From Rhizobiales bacterium 63-22 (GTDB taxonomy: Bacteria; Pseudomonadota; Alphaproteobacteria; Rhizobiales; Rhizobiaceae): a stretch of DNA of 64,000 nucleotides. The DNA is taken from contig MKVZ01000004.1 of assembly GCA_001898995.1 (NCBI GenBank), forward strand, positions 45,115-109,114, given 5' to 3'. A model generated the notes under the pieces. That model was not told where the DNA came from, ran no database searches, and saw nothing but the letters and a program-made list of their open reading frames with translations. The position numbers and the translations under genes are program-made. Below are positions 45,441-55,438 of this stretch, piece by piece; position 1 is the first letter of the stretch, and each line of letters begins with the position of its first letter.

Positions 45441-46424
45441 TTAGTCCCCGATCTTACCAGAACGATAACCTTTTCCTGTAACGCCCCTTATCAGGCTCCA
45501 CATCCCCTTGAGGCTCCGTTCCACCATCACCATGCGGACGACTTCTTTCAGGAATACAAGGCAGGAGCCGAGTTCGAACGCAAGCGGGACATAAACACCC
45601 TTGGCCTTGAAGTAGCCCTTGATGAGGGCACGGTTGCGCATCGCATAATAGCGCGAAAGATCACTGGCGTCGTTCAGATGCCGCAAGCCAAGGCTGATCT
45701 GCCGCTGCCGTCGTACCTTCTGCAAACATTCGTCGGCGATGAAGGCCACCTCGGTTTCGCGCGCTGCCAGCCAGCCATAGATGGCGTCGTCCCAGACGAT
45801 GAAGAAGCGCCGGTCGGGCAGACCGATCTTGCCCACGATGTCGCGGTGAATCATCATGCCCTCGAAACAGCCGTAATTCGTCAGGAAATAGTCCCTGCCT
45901 CGATACGGCTCTTTCAGGAACGGCAGTTGTACGGCCAGCGCATTGCTTACCCATTGCTCGCAGAAAAAATGGCTGCCGTCCGAGTCCTGCCTTCCCGCGT
46001 GGAAGCAGCGGAAACGATCCGTCCAGCGCAGCATTTTCTCCAGTCCGTCCGGCAGAACCACGACGTCGTCGTCCATCAGCCAGAACCAGTCGGCATCCGT
46101 CTTGAGCGCCTCTTCCACCCCTACCGAGAATCCCCCCGCCCCGCCGATATTCTTGTCGAGCCGCTTGACCAGAAGCGTGAAGCCCAGCGTCTCCTGCTGA
46201 AATTGCGCCAGAATCTGCCGCGTCGGCTCACGACTGTTATTATCCACCACGATCACATAACCGGGTTTGACGGCAAGTGCGGCTATGCTTTCCAACAGGC
46301 CTTTGAGGAAATCGGGCCGGTTATAGGTAACAATGACGATTGCGGCCTTCGGCGCCATGTGCGCCGGCGATGGTGCGACCGGCGCGTTCCGCATCGGGTC
46401 TTTTGCTTCATGCGCCATTGTCAT
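45441..46424 (-). CDS. GT2, galactofuranosyltransferase-like (second copy)
   Basis: It starts at ATG 46422-46424, overlapping the upstream GT2 stop in ATGA (327 residues). The domain begins with AAIVIVTYNRPDFLKGLLESI, then DKNIGGAGGFSVGVEEAL and the DDD in WLMDDDVVVLPDG. The NxGGAGGF and DDD motifs are those of mycobacterial GlfT-like enzymes, which add galactofuranose. With glf next door, a Galf transferase is the best reading; rhamnosyltransferases share parts of the pattern. Confidence 0.83.
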   Translation of the reverse strand: MTMAHEAKDPMRNAPVAPSPAHMAPKAAIVIVTYNRPDFLKGLLESIAALAVKPGYVIVVDNNSREPTRQILAQFQQETLGFTLLVKRLDKNIGGAGGFSVGVEEALKTDADWFWLMDDDVVVLPDGLEKMLRWTDRFRCFHAGRQDSDGSHFFCEQWVSNALAVQLPFLKEPYRGRDYFLTNYGCFEGMMIHRDIVGKIGLPDRRFFIVWDDAIYGWLAARETEVAFIADECLQKVRRQRQISLGLRHLNDASDLSRYYAMRNRALIKGYFKAKGVYVPLAFELGSCLVFLKEVVRMVMVERSLKGMWSLIRGVTGKGYRSGKIGD

Positions 46425-47296
46425 GGTTTCCGGTCGAAGCGATAGCGCAGGCCATCGCGGAAAGCCCGCCACCATTCGGCAAGGCCCGCGCGGTCGCCGC
46501 CGATCTTTACCATGAAATACCATGGATAGAGGATCACATCGGCGAGGAAACTCACGGGACGGCGGTGGCGGCGTGCCAGATAGGCGCGGTTGCGGAAGAA
46601 ATAGTAGCGCTTGAACGGTGTTTCCGGCACCAGAAGCTGCACACGGTCCTCGACGATCGAGGCGATCTCGCCCCAGACCGGCGGATGGCTCACCAGCGCC
46701 GTCGTCAACGTGCCGAAGCGCACACCGTTGCGGCGCAGGCGCAACAGGAAATCCACCTCGTCGCCACGGATGAACAACCGGATATCAGGTAAGCCGATGC
46801 GGAAGAAAACCTCGCGCCGCACCAGCGCGCCATTGAAGAAATGCGCAAGGCCGGAGATGAACTCACGCTGCTGCACTTTGGCGCGATCCGTGGTCAGGCG
46901 ACCGTTGATCTTGAATGGAAAGGCGGTGCGGCCATGATCCTGCGGCGCCACAATCAGCGGCGAAACCACGTCCAGTTCGTATTTTTCCGCCGCCGCCAGA
47001 AGTTGGCGCAGGCAATCCGCGCCGACCGGGCAGGCGTCGTCGTCCATGATCCATATCCAGTCGGCCCCGGAGGCCAGCGCCGAAAGAATGGCGAAGGAAA
47101 ATCCACCGGCACCGCCGAGATTGATTTCCGACTTGTGATAGACGAGATCATCACCAGCGCTGCCGGGCCTACCCCCCTCGCCGGCGTCGACCAGATGGAT
47201 GGAAACGAGTTCCGGCTTCAATTGCCGTGAAGCCTCCAGAAGGCGGCCGATATCGTCGGGACGGTTGCACGTCAGCACGGCCATTGCGACAGACAA
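46421..47296 (-). CDS. GT2, galactofuranosyltransferase-like (first copy)
   Basis: The open frame is longer, but the TTG at 47294-47296 has GGAAGGGG just upstream and follows the glf stop by 41 bp, so I use it (291 residues). The protein has AVLTCNRPDDIGRLLEAS, EINLGGAGGFSFAILSAL and WIMDDDACPVGADCL. It is a paralogue of the next gene. Two GlfT-type enzymes in a row would allow alternating linkages of a galactofuranan, or a first and an extending transferase. Confidence 0.83.
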   Translation of the reverse strand: MSVAMAVLTCNRPDDIGRLLEASRQLKPELVSIHLVDAGEGGRPGSAGDDLVYHKSEINLGGAGGFSFAILSALASGADWIWIMDDDACPVGADCLRQLLAAAEKYELDVVSPLIVAPQDHGRTAFPFKINGRLTTDRAKVQQREFISGLAHFFNGALVRREVFFRIGLPDIRLFIRGDEVDFLLRLRRNGVRFGTLTTALVSHPPVWGEIASIVEDRVQLLVPETPFKRYYFFRNRAYLARRHRRPVSFLADVILYPWYFMVKIGGDRAGLAEWWRAFRDGLRYRFDRKP

Positions 47297-47337
47297 ATCG
47301 GACCCCTTCCAGAACAGATGGCCGTTTCGGCCTGCCG

Positions 47338-48531
<1,194 letters not shown>

Positions 48532-48630
48532 TTACACATTTCCCGCAGCGGATCAACGCCGCTATGCCCCGGCGGCGGCCCCAACAGCCAGGGCCGGCGC
48601 GCACGAACGAAGGCTGGACGGGAACGCCGC

Positions 48631-49386
48631 TCAGTTGCTCTTCGCCGGCCCGAAATAAGCGTCCAGAACGTCTTTCGGCGCGCCGTCCATTTTCACCCGT
48701 CCGCCTTCGAGCCAGACGATGCGGTTGCAGTTCTTGGTGAGAAGATCTCTGGAATGGCTGGCGAGCACCAGAATCCTAGTCGATCCCACCAGATCGTGCA
48801 TGCGCCGGTTGGCGCGCTCCTTGAAGTCTTCGTCGCCGGTGGAGAGCCATTCGTCCATGATGAGGATCTCGGGCCGGACGGAGGTGGATGTGGCGAAGGC
48901 GAGCCGAAGCTGCATGCCGGACGAATAGGTGCGGAACGGCATGTCCAGAAATTCGCCCAGCCCCGTAAATTCGGCGATTGCGTCGAATTTCTCGTTTATT
49001 TCCTTAGGGTGCATTCCCATCATCGCCGAGCGCAGGCGGATGTTCTCCCGCCCCGTCGCATCGTGGTCGATGCCAAGCTGGATATTGATGAGCGACACGC
49101 ATGTCCCGTCGATGACGGCATCGCCCAGCGTGGGCGTATAGATGCCCGAAAGCACACGCAGCAACGTGGTCTTGCCCGAACCGTTCTGCCCGATGAGGCC
49201 GACACGGTCGCCGTCCTTCAGGGTCAGCGACACGCCTTCGAGCCCGCGTACCACGATCAGCCGGTCGGTACGCCGTTCGATCCTGCCGCGGGTGGCGACG
49301 CTGAGCATCCGGTTCTTCAGGGACCGGCTCGAAGAATTGTAGATCGGAAACTCGACGCTTACATTATCCAGACGAATCAAACTCAT
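48631..49386 (-). CDS. wzt: ABC transporter ATPase of O-polysaccharide export (short Wzt)
   Basis: The 251-residue product has Walker A GQNGSGKTTLL, signature SSGMQLRLAF, Walker B EILIMDEWLSTGD and switch His in LASHSRD. It begins 4 bp after the wzm stop. The C-terminal carbohydrate-binding domain of chain-sensing Wzt proteins (about 400 residues) is absent. That is the form seen with Klebsiella O2a D-galactan, where synthesis and export are coupled without a capped chain end. Confidence 0.92.
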   Translation of the reverse strand: MSLIRLDNVSVEFPIYNSSSRSLKNRMLSVATRGRIERRTDRLIVVRGLEGVSLTLKDGDRVGLIGQNGSGKTTLLRVLSGIYTPTLGDAVIDGTCVSLINIQLGIDHDATGRENIRLRSAMMGMHPKEINEKFDAIAEFTGLGEFLDMPFRTYSSGMQLRLAFATSTSVRPEILIMDEWLSTGDEDFKERANRRMHDLVGSTRILVLASHSRDLLTKNCNRIVWLEGGRVKMDGAPKDVLDAYFGPAKSN

Positions 49387-49390
49387 CGCA

Positions 49391-50218
49391 TCACAACCAG
49401 TACGCCACGCGCCAACGATATTTGCCGAAAAAGGCAAGGGCGAATACCCAGCCAATCACCGCGATGCCGATCGCGATCAGCCAGCTTACGGTCTCCGGCG
49501 CCGTGCCGAAGAGCGGCGCTCGGACCAGTTCCAGGAAATGGTAGAAGGGGTTCCACTCCAGAAACGTCTTCGAAACGCTGCCGGGCAGCGATTTCGACAT
49601 CCACATGATCGGCGTGGCGTAGAAAAGTACTTGGAGCGCGTTGGAAACGACCTGCGTCATATCGCGGAAGCGCGCGCACACGATCGCCAGAACCAGCATC
49701 ATCCATGTGAGGTTGAGGCAGACGAGGAGAAAGCCGGGCACCGCCAGCAGGGCATAGAAATTGATGCCATGGCCGACGATCAGCGCGATGACGGGGAAGA
49801 TGACCACGTTATGCAGAAAGATGATGATGTTGCGCCACATGGTGCGCATGACATGAGTGAAGAGCGGCATGCGCACCTGGAGGATGATGCCGTCGGAACC
49901 GCTGAAGGTGGTGCACCCATCGGTGAGACAGCCGGTGATGAAGCCCCACATGATGACGCCGGCGCAGACATGCGGCAGGTACTCGCGCATTTCCGACTGG
50001 AAAAGCGTGCCGAAGATCAGCCCCAGCGCGCCGATCAGAACCGTCATGTTGAGCGTGAGCCAGAAGGCGCCCACCCGCGAGCGCCGGTAGCGCTGCGCCA
50101 CGTCCTGCCAGCCGAAAATCAGCGCCAGACGATAATTCTTCAGGGCGTCTGCAATATCGCTCAACGCGACGTTCATTCCGGTTTTCGGGCGCACCACCGG
50201 AACTGTTTCCGCCTTCAT
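49391..50218 (-). CDS. wzm: ABC-2 permease of O-polysaccharide export
   Basis: From ATG 50216-50218 (275 residues; ATG 50245 also possible) the protein has a cytosolic start, DVAQRYRRSRVGAFWLTLN, and six membrane segments. It is the partner of Wzt and moves undecaprenyl-linked polysaccharide across the inner membrane. It is the first gene of the minus-strand operon wzm-wzt-glf-gt-gt. Confidence 0.92.
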   Translation of the reverse strand: MKAETVPVVRPKTGMNVALSDIADALKNYRLALIFGWQDVAQRYRRSRVGAFWLTLNMTVLIGALGLIFGTLFQSEMREYLPHVCAGVIMWGFITGCLTDGCTTFSGSDGIILQVRMPLFTHVMRTMWRNIIIFLHNVVIFPVIALIVGHGINFYALLAVPGFLLVCLNLTWMMLVLAIVCARFRDMTQVVSNALQVLFYATPIMWMSKSLPGSVSKTFLEWNPFYHFLELVRAPLFGTAPETVSWLIAIGIAVIGWVFALAFFGKYRWRVAYWL

Positions 50219-50505
50219 ATGCCCCTCTAAAGCTCCGACACCCATACCCGATCCATATCAACTGAAGACTGCGAAACCATTCGGCCTTGCCACCTGTCCC
50301 CGTTTCCATAACGCTCCGGCGTATTAATGGAATTGCGCACGACAAGCAACCGTTCTGGCAAAACGGACAAGCCGCCCGCTTTTACCGCAATGAGCCGGCA
50401 CGCTATCCGGCGAATGCGGCAGGCGAAAGGCCAGCGCTAGAAAAGGGTATGGCCGCTTGCCATCCTCATATCACAGCATATTGCCAGCCATGGAAACAGA
50501 TAAAG

Positions 50506-50580
50506 TGGCTGGGGCGCCTGGATTCGAACCAGGGAATGGCGGTACCAAAAACCGCTGCCTTACCGCTTGGCTACGCCCCA
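50506..50580 (-). tRNA. tRNA-Gln (anticodon TTG)
   Basis: On the minus strand the sequence folds as a full cloverleaf: acceptor TGGGGCG / CGCCCCA, anticodon stem GCGGT / ACCGC with loop TTTTGGT (anticodon TTG, reads CAA), T arm CCTGG-TTCGAAT-CCAGG, discriminator G73 and an encoded CCA at 50508-50506. It sits between wzm and the WecA-like gene. Confidence 0.97.
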
Positions 50581-50622
50581 ATACCGGCAACCGGAAAACC
50601 AACGAAGCATCCGATCGCGCGG

Positions 50623-50651
50623 CTTATAACCGCTTCACCGGACAAGCGCAA
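50623..50651 (-). promoter_or_regulatory. Promoter of tRNA-Gln
   Basis: On the minus strand: TTGCGC (50651-50646), 17 bases, TATAAG (50628-50623), about 42 bp before the tRNA 5' end. The -10 and spacing fit a strong housekeeping promoter. Confidence 0.6.
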
Positions 50652-50788
50652 TCGCCCGCGCGCAAAATCCATAGGCCAGTTGCGGGCTGCCTCAGACAGC
50701 GATTTGCCTGCGCCGCTAAAACTGGTAATCCCTGTCATCGGAGCGCTTTCGCACCGCGTTTCAGTCCTGTCCGCAGCCGGTTGTCCGC

Positions 50789-51802
50789 ATGATCCTTTTG
50801 CTCGTTTCGTTTCTCTTCAGCGCCATTCTCTGCGCCCTCGGACTCGCGGTCCTGTCGCGCGTGCTGCCGCCGCATTTTCTGGCCGCGCGCATGAGTTCGC
50901 GCTCCAATCACAGCGTCGCCGCACGGCAGATCGGCGGGCTGGCGCTGATCCCGGCAATCGTCGTGACGCTCGCGGTCTTCGGCGCTGATCTCGAAGTGCA
51001 CGAGCGCCTGCTCGTCTGCCTTTGCGGCGCGTGCCTGCTGCTCTGGGCGGTGGGCGCGGCGGACGACCGCTTCGAGATATCCGAACGCATCCGGCTGAGC
51101 GCGCAGTTCGTCGCAGCCTGCGCCGTGCTCTACGGCCTCGGCAGCGATTTCCGGCTGCTGCCCGGCCTGCTGCCGCACTGGCTGGAAGCGGTGCTGATCG
51201 TGTTCGCACTCATGATCGCGGTCAATGTCACCAATTTCATGGACGGACTGGACATGATGACCGCCGCCGGCATCGGCCTGCCGCTCATCGGCATCGCGGC
51301 TCTCGCCTCGCTCGGCCTCGCCGGCATGGAGAGCGGCGGACTGGGCGCGGCCGCGGCGGGCGGACTTGCCGGCTTCGCTTTGTTCAACCGGCCGCCGGCG
51401 CGAATATTCCTCGGCGATTCGGGCAGCCTGCCGCTGGGGCTTCTGGCCGGCACGGCGCTCATCGTCCTTGCCCGTGAGACGCATATCGCGGCCGCGCTCC
51501 TGCTGCCGCTCTATTACATCCTCGATGCCGTAACGACCATCGTGCTGCGCGCGGCGGACGGCGAAAACATATTGAAAGCCCACTCCCGCCATGCCTATCA
51601 GGTGGCGAAGCGCGCGGGCTGGAGCGTCGGCAAGGTGATCGGCCATGTGGCGCTGCTCAATCTGGTCCTGATCGCCTGCGCCGTGGCGCTGCTCAGGTTC
51701 GACAATGCGGCGGCACATGCTGCCTGCCTGCTGACAGGGGTGGTGGCGACAGGCTTGCTGCTGCTCGATTTCCGCGGGCGGCTCAGGAAGCGATCACGCT
51801 GA
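50789..51802 (+). CDS. wbkF: Undecaprenyl-phosphate sugar-1-phosphate transferase (WecA/WbkF-like)
   Basis: The 337-residue membrane protein has about ten hydrophobic segments and the MraY/WecA motifs: NVTNFMDGLDMM, FLGDSGSLPLG and KAHSRHAYQ. It starts a glycan by putting a sugar phosphate (GlcNAc or QuiNAc type) on undecaprenyl phosphate. In Brucella wbkF lies beside wbkD and primes the O-chain; the same pair is found here, convergent, with a 20-bp overlap of 3' ends. The WbkF symbol is by context. Confidence 0.82.
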   Translation: MILLLVSFLFSAILCALGLAVLSRVLPPHFLAARMSSRSNHSVAARQIGGLALIPAIVVTLAVFGADLEVHERLLVCLCGACLLLWAVGAADDRFEISERIRLSAQFVAACAVLYGLGSDFRLLPGLLPHWLEAVLIVFALMIAVNVTNFMDGLDMMTAAGIGLPLIGIAALASLGLAGMESGGLGAAAAGGLAGFALFNRPPARIFLGDSGSLPLGLLAGTALIVLARETHIAAALLLPLYYILDAVTTIVLRAADGENILKAHSRHAYQVAKRAGWSVGKVIGHVALLNLVLIACAVALLRFDNAAAHAACLLTGVVATGLLLLDFRGRLRKRSR

Positions 51803-53651
51803 AAAGCACGTCGCGCACCGCCGCTTCGTCGCCGGTGGCGATGGCGGCGCAAAGCCGCTCCAGACATTCCGGCACGTTGACCGCCGCCTTGCTGCCTTTC
51901 GGCGCGCGCATGATCTTCGGATGGCGCGTCTGCTGGACCTGCGAGGGATCGTAGAACAATTCCTCGAACATCTTCTCGCCCTCGCGCACGCCCGTCACCT
52001 CGATGGCGATATCGCCCGTCGGGTTGTCCTCGTTGCGCACGGTCAGCCCGGCGAGCAGGATCATGTTTTCGGCGAGGTCGCGGATACGTACCGGCTCGCC
52101 CATTTCCAGCAGCACCGTATCGCCCGTCTCGGCGATGGCGCCCGACTGCACGATGAGTTCGGCCGCCTCGCGGATCGACATGAAATAGCGCGTCATGTTC
52201 TCATGCGTCAGGGTCACCGGGCCGCCATGGGCAATCTGCTCGCGGAACAGCGGCACCACGGAGCCGTTCGACCCCAGCACATTGCCGAAGCGCACCGAAT
52301 AGAAGGCCCCCTTCTTGCCCTCATCACGGGCGCGGAGGCCGCAATGATAGATCACCAGCTCGGCCCAGCGCTTGGTCGCGCCCATGACATTGGTCGGGCG
52401 CACCGCCTTGTCGGACGAGATCAGCACCACGCGCTCCACATCGGCGGCGAGCGCCGCCTCGGCCACGTTGAGCGTGCCGAACACATTGTTGCGGATGCCG
52501 ATCAGCACGTTGCGCTCGACCAGCGGCACATGCTTGTAGGCGGCGCAATGATAGACCGTGTCGATGCGGTGGGCGCGGATGGCATCCCCCACCTCGGCGC
52601 GCTCCGTGACGGTACCCAGCACCGGAACGATCTCACAGGTCGCGAACTGCCGCAATTGGCGGTCGATCTGATAGAGCGCGAACTCACTCGATTCGAACAG
52701 GACGATGCAGCCCGGATTCCATTGCGCGATGGTGCGGCAAAGCTGGCTGCCGATGGAGCCGCCCGCGCCCGTCACCATGATGCGGCGGCCCTCCACCACC
52801 TCGCGCAGCATGTCCGTGTCGGGCGGCACCGGTGAGCGGCCGAGCAGGTCGTCGATCTCCACATTGCGCAGCGAACTGATGAGATATTTGCCCGCGGTAA
52901 GGTCGGCGATGGGCGGGAGGATGCGCGTATTGACCGGAAGCCGCCCGAGCAGGCGCGCGAAGCTCTGGCGCTGGCGCTGGTCGAGCGCGGGCTCGGAAAC
53001 CAGAACCTGCTTGAGGCCATAATTCTCGATCAGCCCCGGTATCTCCTCCATGCCGTAGACGCGCAGGCCGATCACATCCATGCCGTTCAACTGCCCGGTG
53101 GGATCGACAAAGCCGACCACCATCGTATCGCTGTGGCTACGCAGCGCGGTCGCAAGCTGGCGCGCCGGCTCGCCGACGCCGATGATCAGCGCCGAACCTG
53201 TGCGGCGCCCGCCCGTTTCGGCGCTGCGCAGCAACCACTTTGCCCCGAAGCGGCTGGCGGTGACCAGCACCGTGCTGAGCAGCCAGTAGAGCAGCGGCAC
53301 GGAACGCGGCAGGCCGGTGCCGCCGTAAAGCTCCATCAGGAAGACCAGCGCCACCCAGAACAGCGCCGCCACGGCGGTTGCCTGAAAGATCGGCCAGATG
53401 GCGCGCTCGGCCAGATAGCGGATGATGGCGCGGTAAAGCCCGAAGCGGATGAAAACAGGGACCGCCAGCATCGGCGCGACCAGAATCAGGAAAAGCTGCG
53501 CCTGGCTCGGCTGAAAGAGGAAGCCGAGACGGATGGCGAAGGCCACATAGGCGGAAATCAGCAGCAGCAGGCAGTCGCTCACCATGAGGATGACCTGCTT
53601 GCCGATACGGGGTAACAGCGCCAGTTTCTGCCAAGGATACTTCAAACGCAT
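51783..53651 (-). CDS. wbkD: Membrane NDP-sugar 4,6-dehydratase/epimerase (WbkD/WbpM-like)
   Basis: The 622-residue protein has four N-terminal membrane segments (about 17-125), a first Rossmann-like region (150-270) and the catalytic SDR domain with NAD site VTGAGGSIGSQLC and LISSDKAVRPTNVMGATKRWAE, where Met/Lys replace Tyr/Lys as in WbpM-like dehydratases. It makes 4-keto-6-deoxy HexNAc for sugars such as QuiNAc. In Brucella WbkD supplies the primer sugar for the O-chain. Confidence 0.86.
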   Translation of the reverse strand: MRLKYPWQKLALLPRIGKQVILMVSDCLLLLISAYVAFAIRLGFLFQPSQAQLFLILVAPMLAVPVFIRFGLYRAIIRYLAERAIWPIFQATAVAALFWVALVFLMELYGGTGLPRSVPLLYWLLSTVLVTASRFGAKWLLRSAETGGRRTGSALIIGVGEPARQLATALRSHSDTMVVGFVDPTGQLNGMDVIGLRVYGMEEIPGLIENYGLKQVLVSEPALDQRQRQSFARLLGRLPVNTRILPPIADLTAGKYLISSLRNVEIDDLLGRSPVPPDTDMLREVVEGRRIMVTGAGGSIGSQLCRTIAQWNPGCIVLFESSEFALYQIDRQLRQFATCEIVPVLGTVTERAEVGDAIRAHRIDTVYHCAAYKHVPLVERNVLIGIRNNVFGTLNVAEAALAADVERVVLISSDKAVRPTNVMGATKRWAELVIYHCGLRARDEGKKGAFYSVRFGNVLGSNGSVVPLFREQIAHGGPVTLTHENMTRYFMSIREAAELIVQSGAIAETGDTVLLEMGEPVRIRDLAENMILLAGLTVRNEDNPTGDIAIEVTGVREGEKMFEELFYDPSQVQQTRHPKIMRAPKGSKAAVNVPECLERLCAAIATGDEAAVRDVLFSVIAS

Positions 53652-53902
53652 ACGTTCTGTCGTCTAGCTCTCATTGAGCGCATTCAACACCCGTTCCTGG
53701 CCCGCGGCAGCAGGATGGAATCAGGTATTTCCGCTCTTCGCATGCCCCCACCGTTCACCGCACCGTTACCACGAGTTTTAGCGGCGGGCCATATGGGAAG
53801 ATGCCGTAAAATCAGAAAGATGGTGTTTGTTTGTCGGAAGCCCATCCGCGCATCCGGCCGAACCGGCCCGATGCGTGGATGGATGCGCTGCCGGATGCCC
53901 CG

Positions 53903-54739
53903 TCAGGAGATCGCCGCGCCGGTACGGAAACTGCGCCAGACACCGCCGTCGAAATAGGCCGGTTCGCCACCCGTCCCCGAATCCGTGACGAAGGCGATGG
54001 AACCGGCCCCGCAGGCTGCTGCGGAAGGCAGTGCGGCACGGGCGTAAGCCGCCGGGCGCACCGGCCCGTCCACATCGAGCCGCGCCGTCGGCCAGTGACC
54101 GCCGATGGCGACATTGCCGGTGGCCCGGTCCACGCGCAGCGCCTCGCGCCATTGCCCGGCATCGTCGCCGACCTTGATGCTGAAATCGTTGCCGCCGTTC
54201 AGCCCCATCTCGGCATGGCCGGTCCAGCCGGACTGGAACAGAAGGCTTGCCGTGTCCCCCTCGGCCTGCTTGTTCACCTTCACCTGATGGCCGGCGCCGG
54301 CATTGTTGAACAGGCTCGCGGGCGACGAAACGGCGAGACGGTTGACCGCATCCGCCGTCGCCCCGACGCCGAGCGTCGAAACGCTGAGGCTTTCCGGCAG
54401 CGCAGTGACCGCGTTCCACTGCGCACCGTCGAAGACCATGATTTCCGCCTCGTCCTCGATATAGGCGAGCCAGCCGCTCACCGGCGACGCGAAAAGCCAG
54501 CCGCCGTCGATGAAGGCCGCGACCGCCCCCTCCCGGCCAGACCATACACCGGCGGCGGACGGCGCGACGATGTAGCGCTCGCCCCCGGCAGGCGTTTCGG
54601 GCGGGGCGGTATGCCTGCGCGAGACGACGCTCAGATGCAGCACGGCATCGATAAGCCGCAGCGCCTCGTTGTGGGTGACATGCTTCTGCGCCTGGCTGGG
54701 CAGTATATAGGGAAGCCTGAGATTGGGTGTTTCGTCCAT
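53903..54739 (-). CDS. DUF2793 protein (phage/GTA tail-associated family)
   Basis: The 278-residue protein begins with TPNLRLPYILPSQAQKHVTHNEALRLID, the hallmark of DUF2793, followed by GGERYIV and GWLAYIEDEAEIMVFDG. The C-terminal half is repetitive in beta-like strands and ends GGEPAYFDGGVWRSF. DUF2793 proteins often come with tail or fibre genes of alphaproteobacterial phages and GTAs; here the gene stands alone, about 49 kb from the GTA head genes. Confidence 0.78.
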   Translation of the reverse strand: MDETPNLRLPYILPSQAQKHVTHNEALRLIDAVLHLSVVSRRHTAPPETPAGGERYIVAPSAAGVWSGREGAVAAFIDGGWLFASPVSGWLAYIEDEAEIMVFDGAQWNAVTALPESLSVSTLGVGATADAVNRLAVSSPASLFNNAGAGHQVKVNKQAEGDTASLLFQSGWTGHAEMGLNGGNDFSIKVGDDAGQWREALRVDRATGNVAIGGHWPTARLDVDGPVRPAAYARAALPSAAACGAGSIAFVTDSGTGGEPAYFDGGVWRSFRTGAAIS

Positions 54740-54851
54740 GAAATGCTCCTCGCTTCAGTTGCGCGAGGAGTTTAACCCCGCTGGCATGAGCGGGGATAAG
54801 TTCCGGTCTTTTTGCCGAAAACCGTTTCACATTTTTCGTGATACGCTCCAG

Positions 54852-54961
54852 CACTACAGTTGCAAATTCGTCAGGCCGTGGCGAAAAGAGTGATTTTCGA
54901 GCACCGGAGCGCAGAAAAGCGCTCTTTGCAGACCGGCATGGCGAAGCGTGCAACTGTAGTG
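54852..54961. repeat. 110-bp element with perfect 13-bp terminal inverted repeats
   Basis: CACTACAGTTGCA (54852-54864) is repeated inverted at 54949-54961. The inside holds a hairpin GAGCGC / GCGCTC and looser inverted matches (GTGGCGAA against TTCGCCAT). The right end touches the uraH stop codon. It contains no gene and looks like a small non-autonomous or palindromic intergenic element. Confidence 0.75.
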
Positions 54962-55318
54962 TCAGCTTCCCCGATAGGTCGAATAAGCCCACGGGCTGAC
55001 CAGCAGCGGCACGTGATAATGGCCCTGCGCATCGGCGATGGAAAAGCGGATCGGGATCAGGTCGAGGAAAGGCGGATTGGCCTGTGCCGCGCCGCACCCA
55101 TCGAAATATTCCGCCACATGGAACTGCAATTCATAGGTGCCGGTGCGCATTTCCTCGCCCGCGAGCAGCGGCGCGTCGGTGCGTCCGTCGAGATTCGTCA
55201 CCACCTGCTTGACCAGATCCAGCGCGCCGCCGGCCGCGACGCGGAAAAGCTCGATGCGCATGGCGGCCGCTGGAGTGCCGTTGGCGGTGTCGAGAACATG
55301 CGTGGAAAGCCTGCCCAT
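54962..55318 (-). CDS. uraH: 5-hydroxyisourate hydrolase
   Basis: The 118-residue transthyretin-like enzyme starts [16 protein letters not shown] (His7) and ends with the diagnostic YRGS. It hydrolyses 5-hydroxyisourate in urate breakdown. It lies downstream of allA in the same direction, with a family B repeat between them; other uricolytic genes are not in the window. Confidence 0.93.
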   Translation of the reverse strand: MGRLSTHVLDTANGTPAAAMRIELFRVAAGGALDLVKQVVTNLDGRTDAPLLAGEEMRTGTYELQFHVAEYFDGCGAAQANPPFLDLIPIRFSIADAQGHYHVPLLVSPWAYSTYRGS

Positions 55319-55333
55319 TTCAAACCCTCTCTA

Positions 55334-55434
55334 GAGCATTTCCAGCAAAAGCGCGTAGCGGTTTTGCGTAGGATAATGCGTAAAAACAAAGAAACAGAGC
55401 GGTTCCCCATTCCGTGAAAACAGGAACCGCTCTG
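55334..55434. repeat. Intergenic palindromic repeat, family B, copy B2
   Basis: GAGCATTTCCAGCAAAAGCG, then GGTTTTGCGTAGGATAATGCG, TAAAAACAAAGAAA and a 12-bp perfect inverted repeat CAGAGCGGTTCC (55395-55406) / GGAACCGCTCTG (55423-55434). This is the fullest copy of the family; related ones are at 63533-63592 and 22519-22608. Confidence 0.85.
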
Positions 55435-55438
55435 TCGT

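Noticed and set aside
50506..50580. tRNA-Gln as attachment site of an integrated island
   Set aside because: No integrase and no repeated copy of the tRNA 3' end was found in the window.
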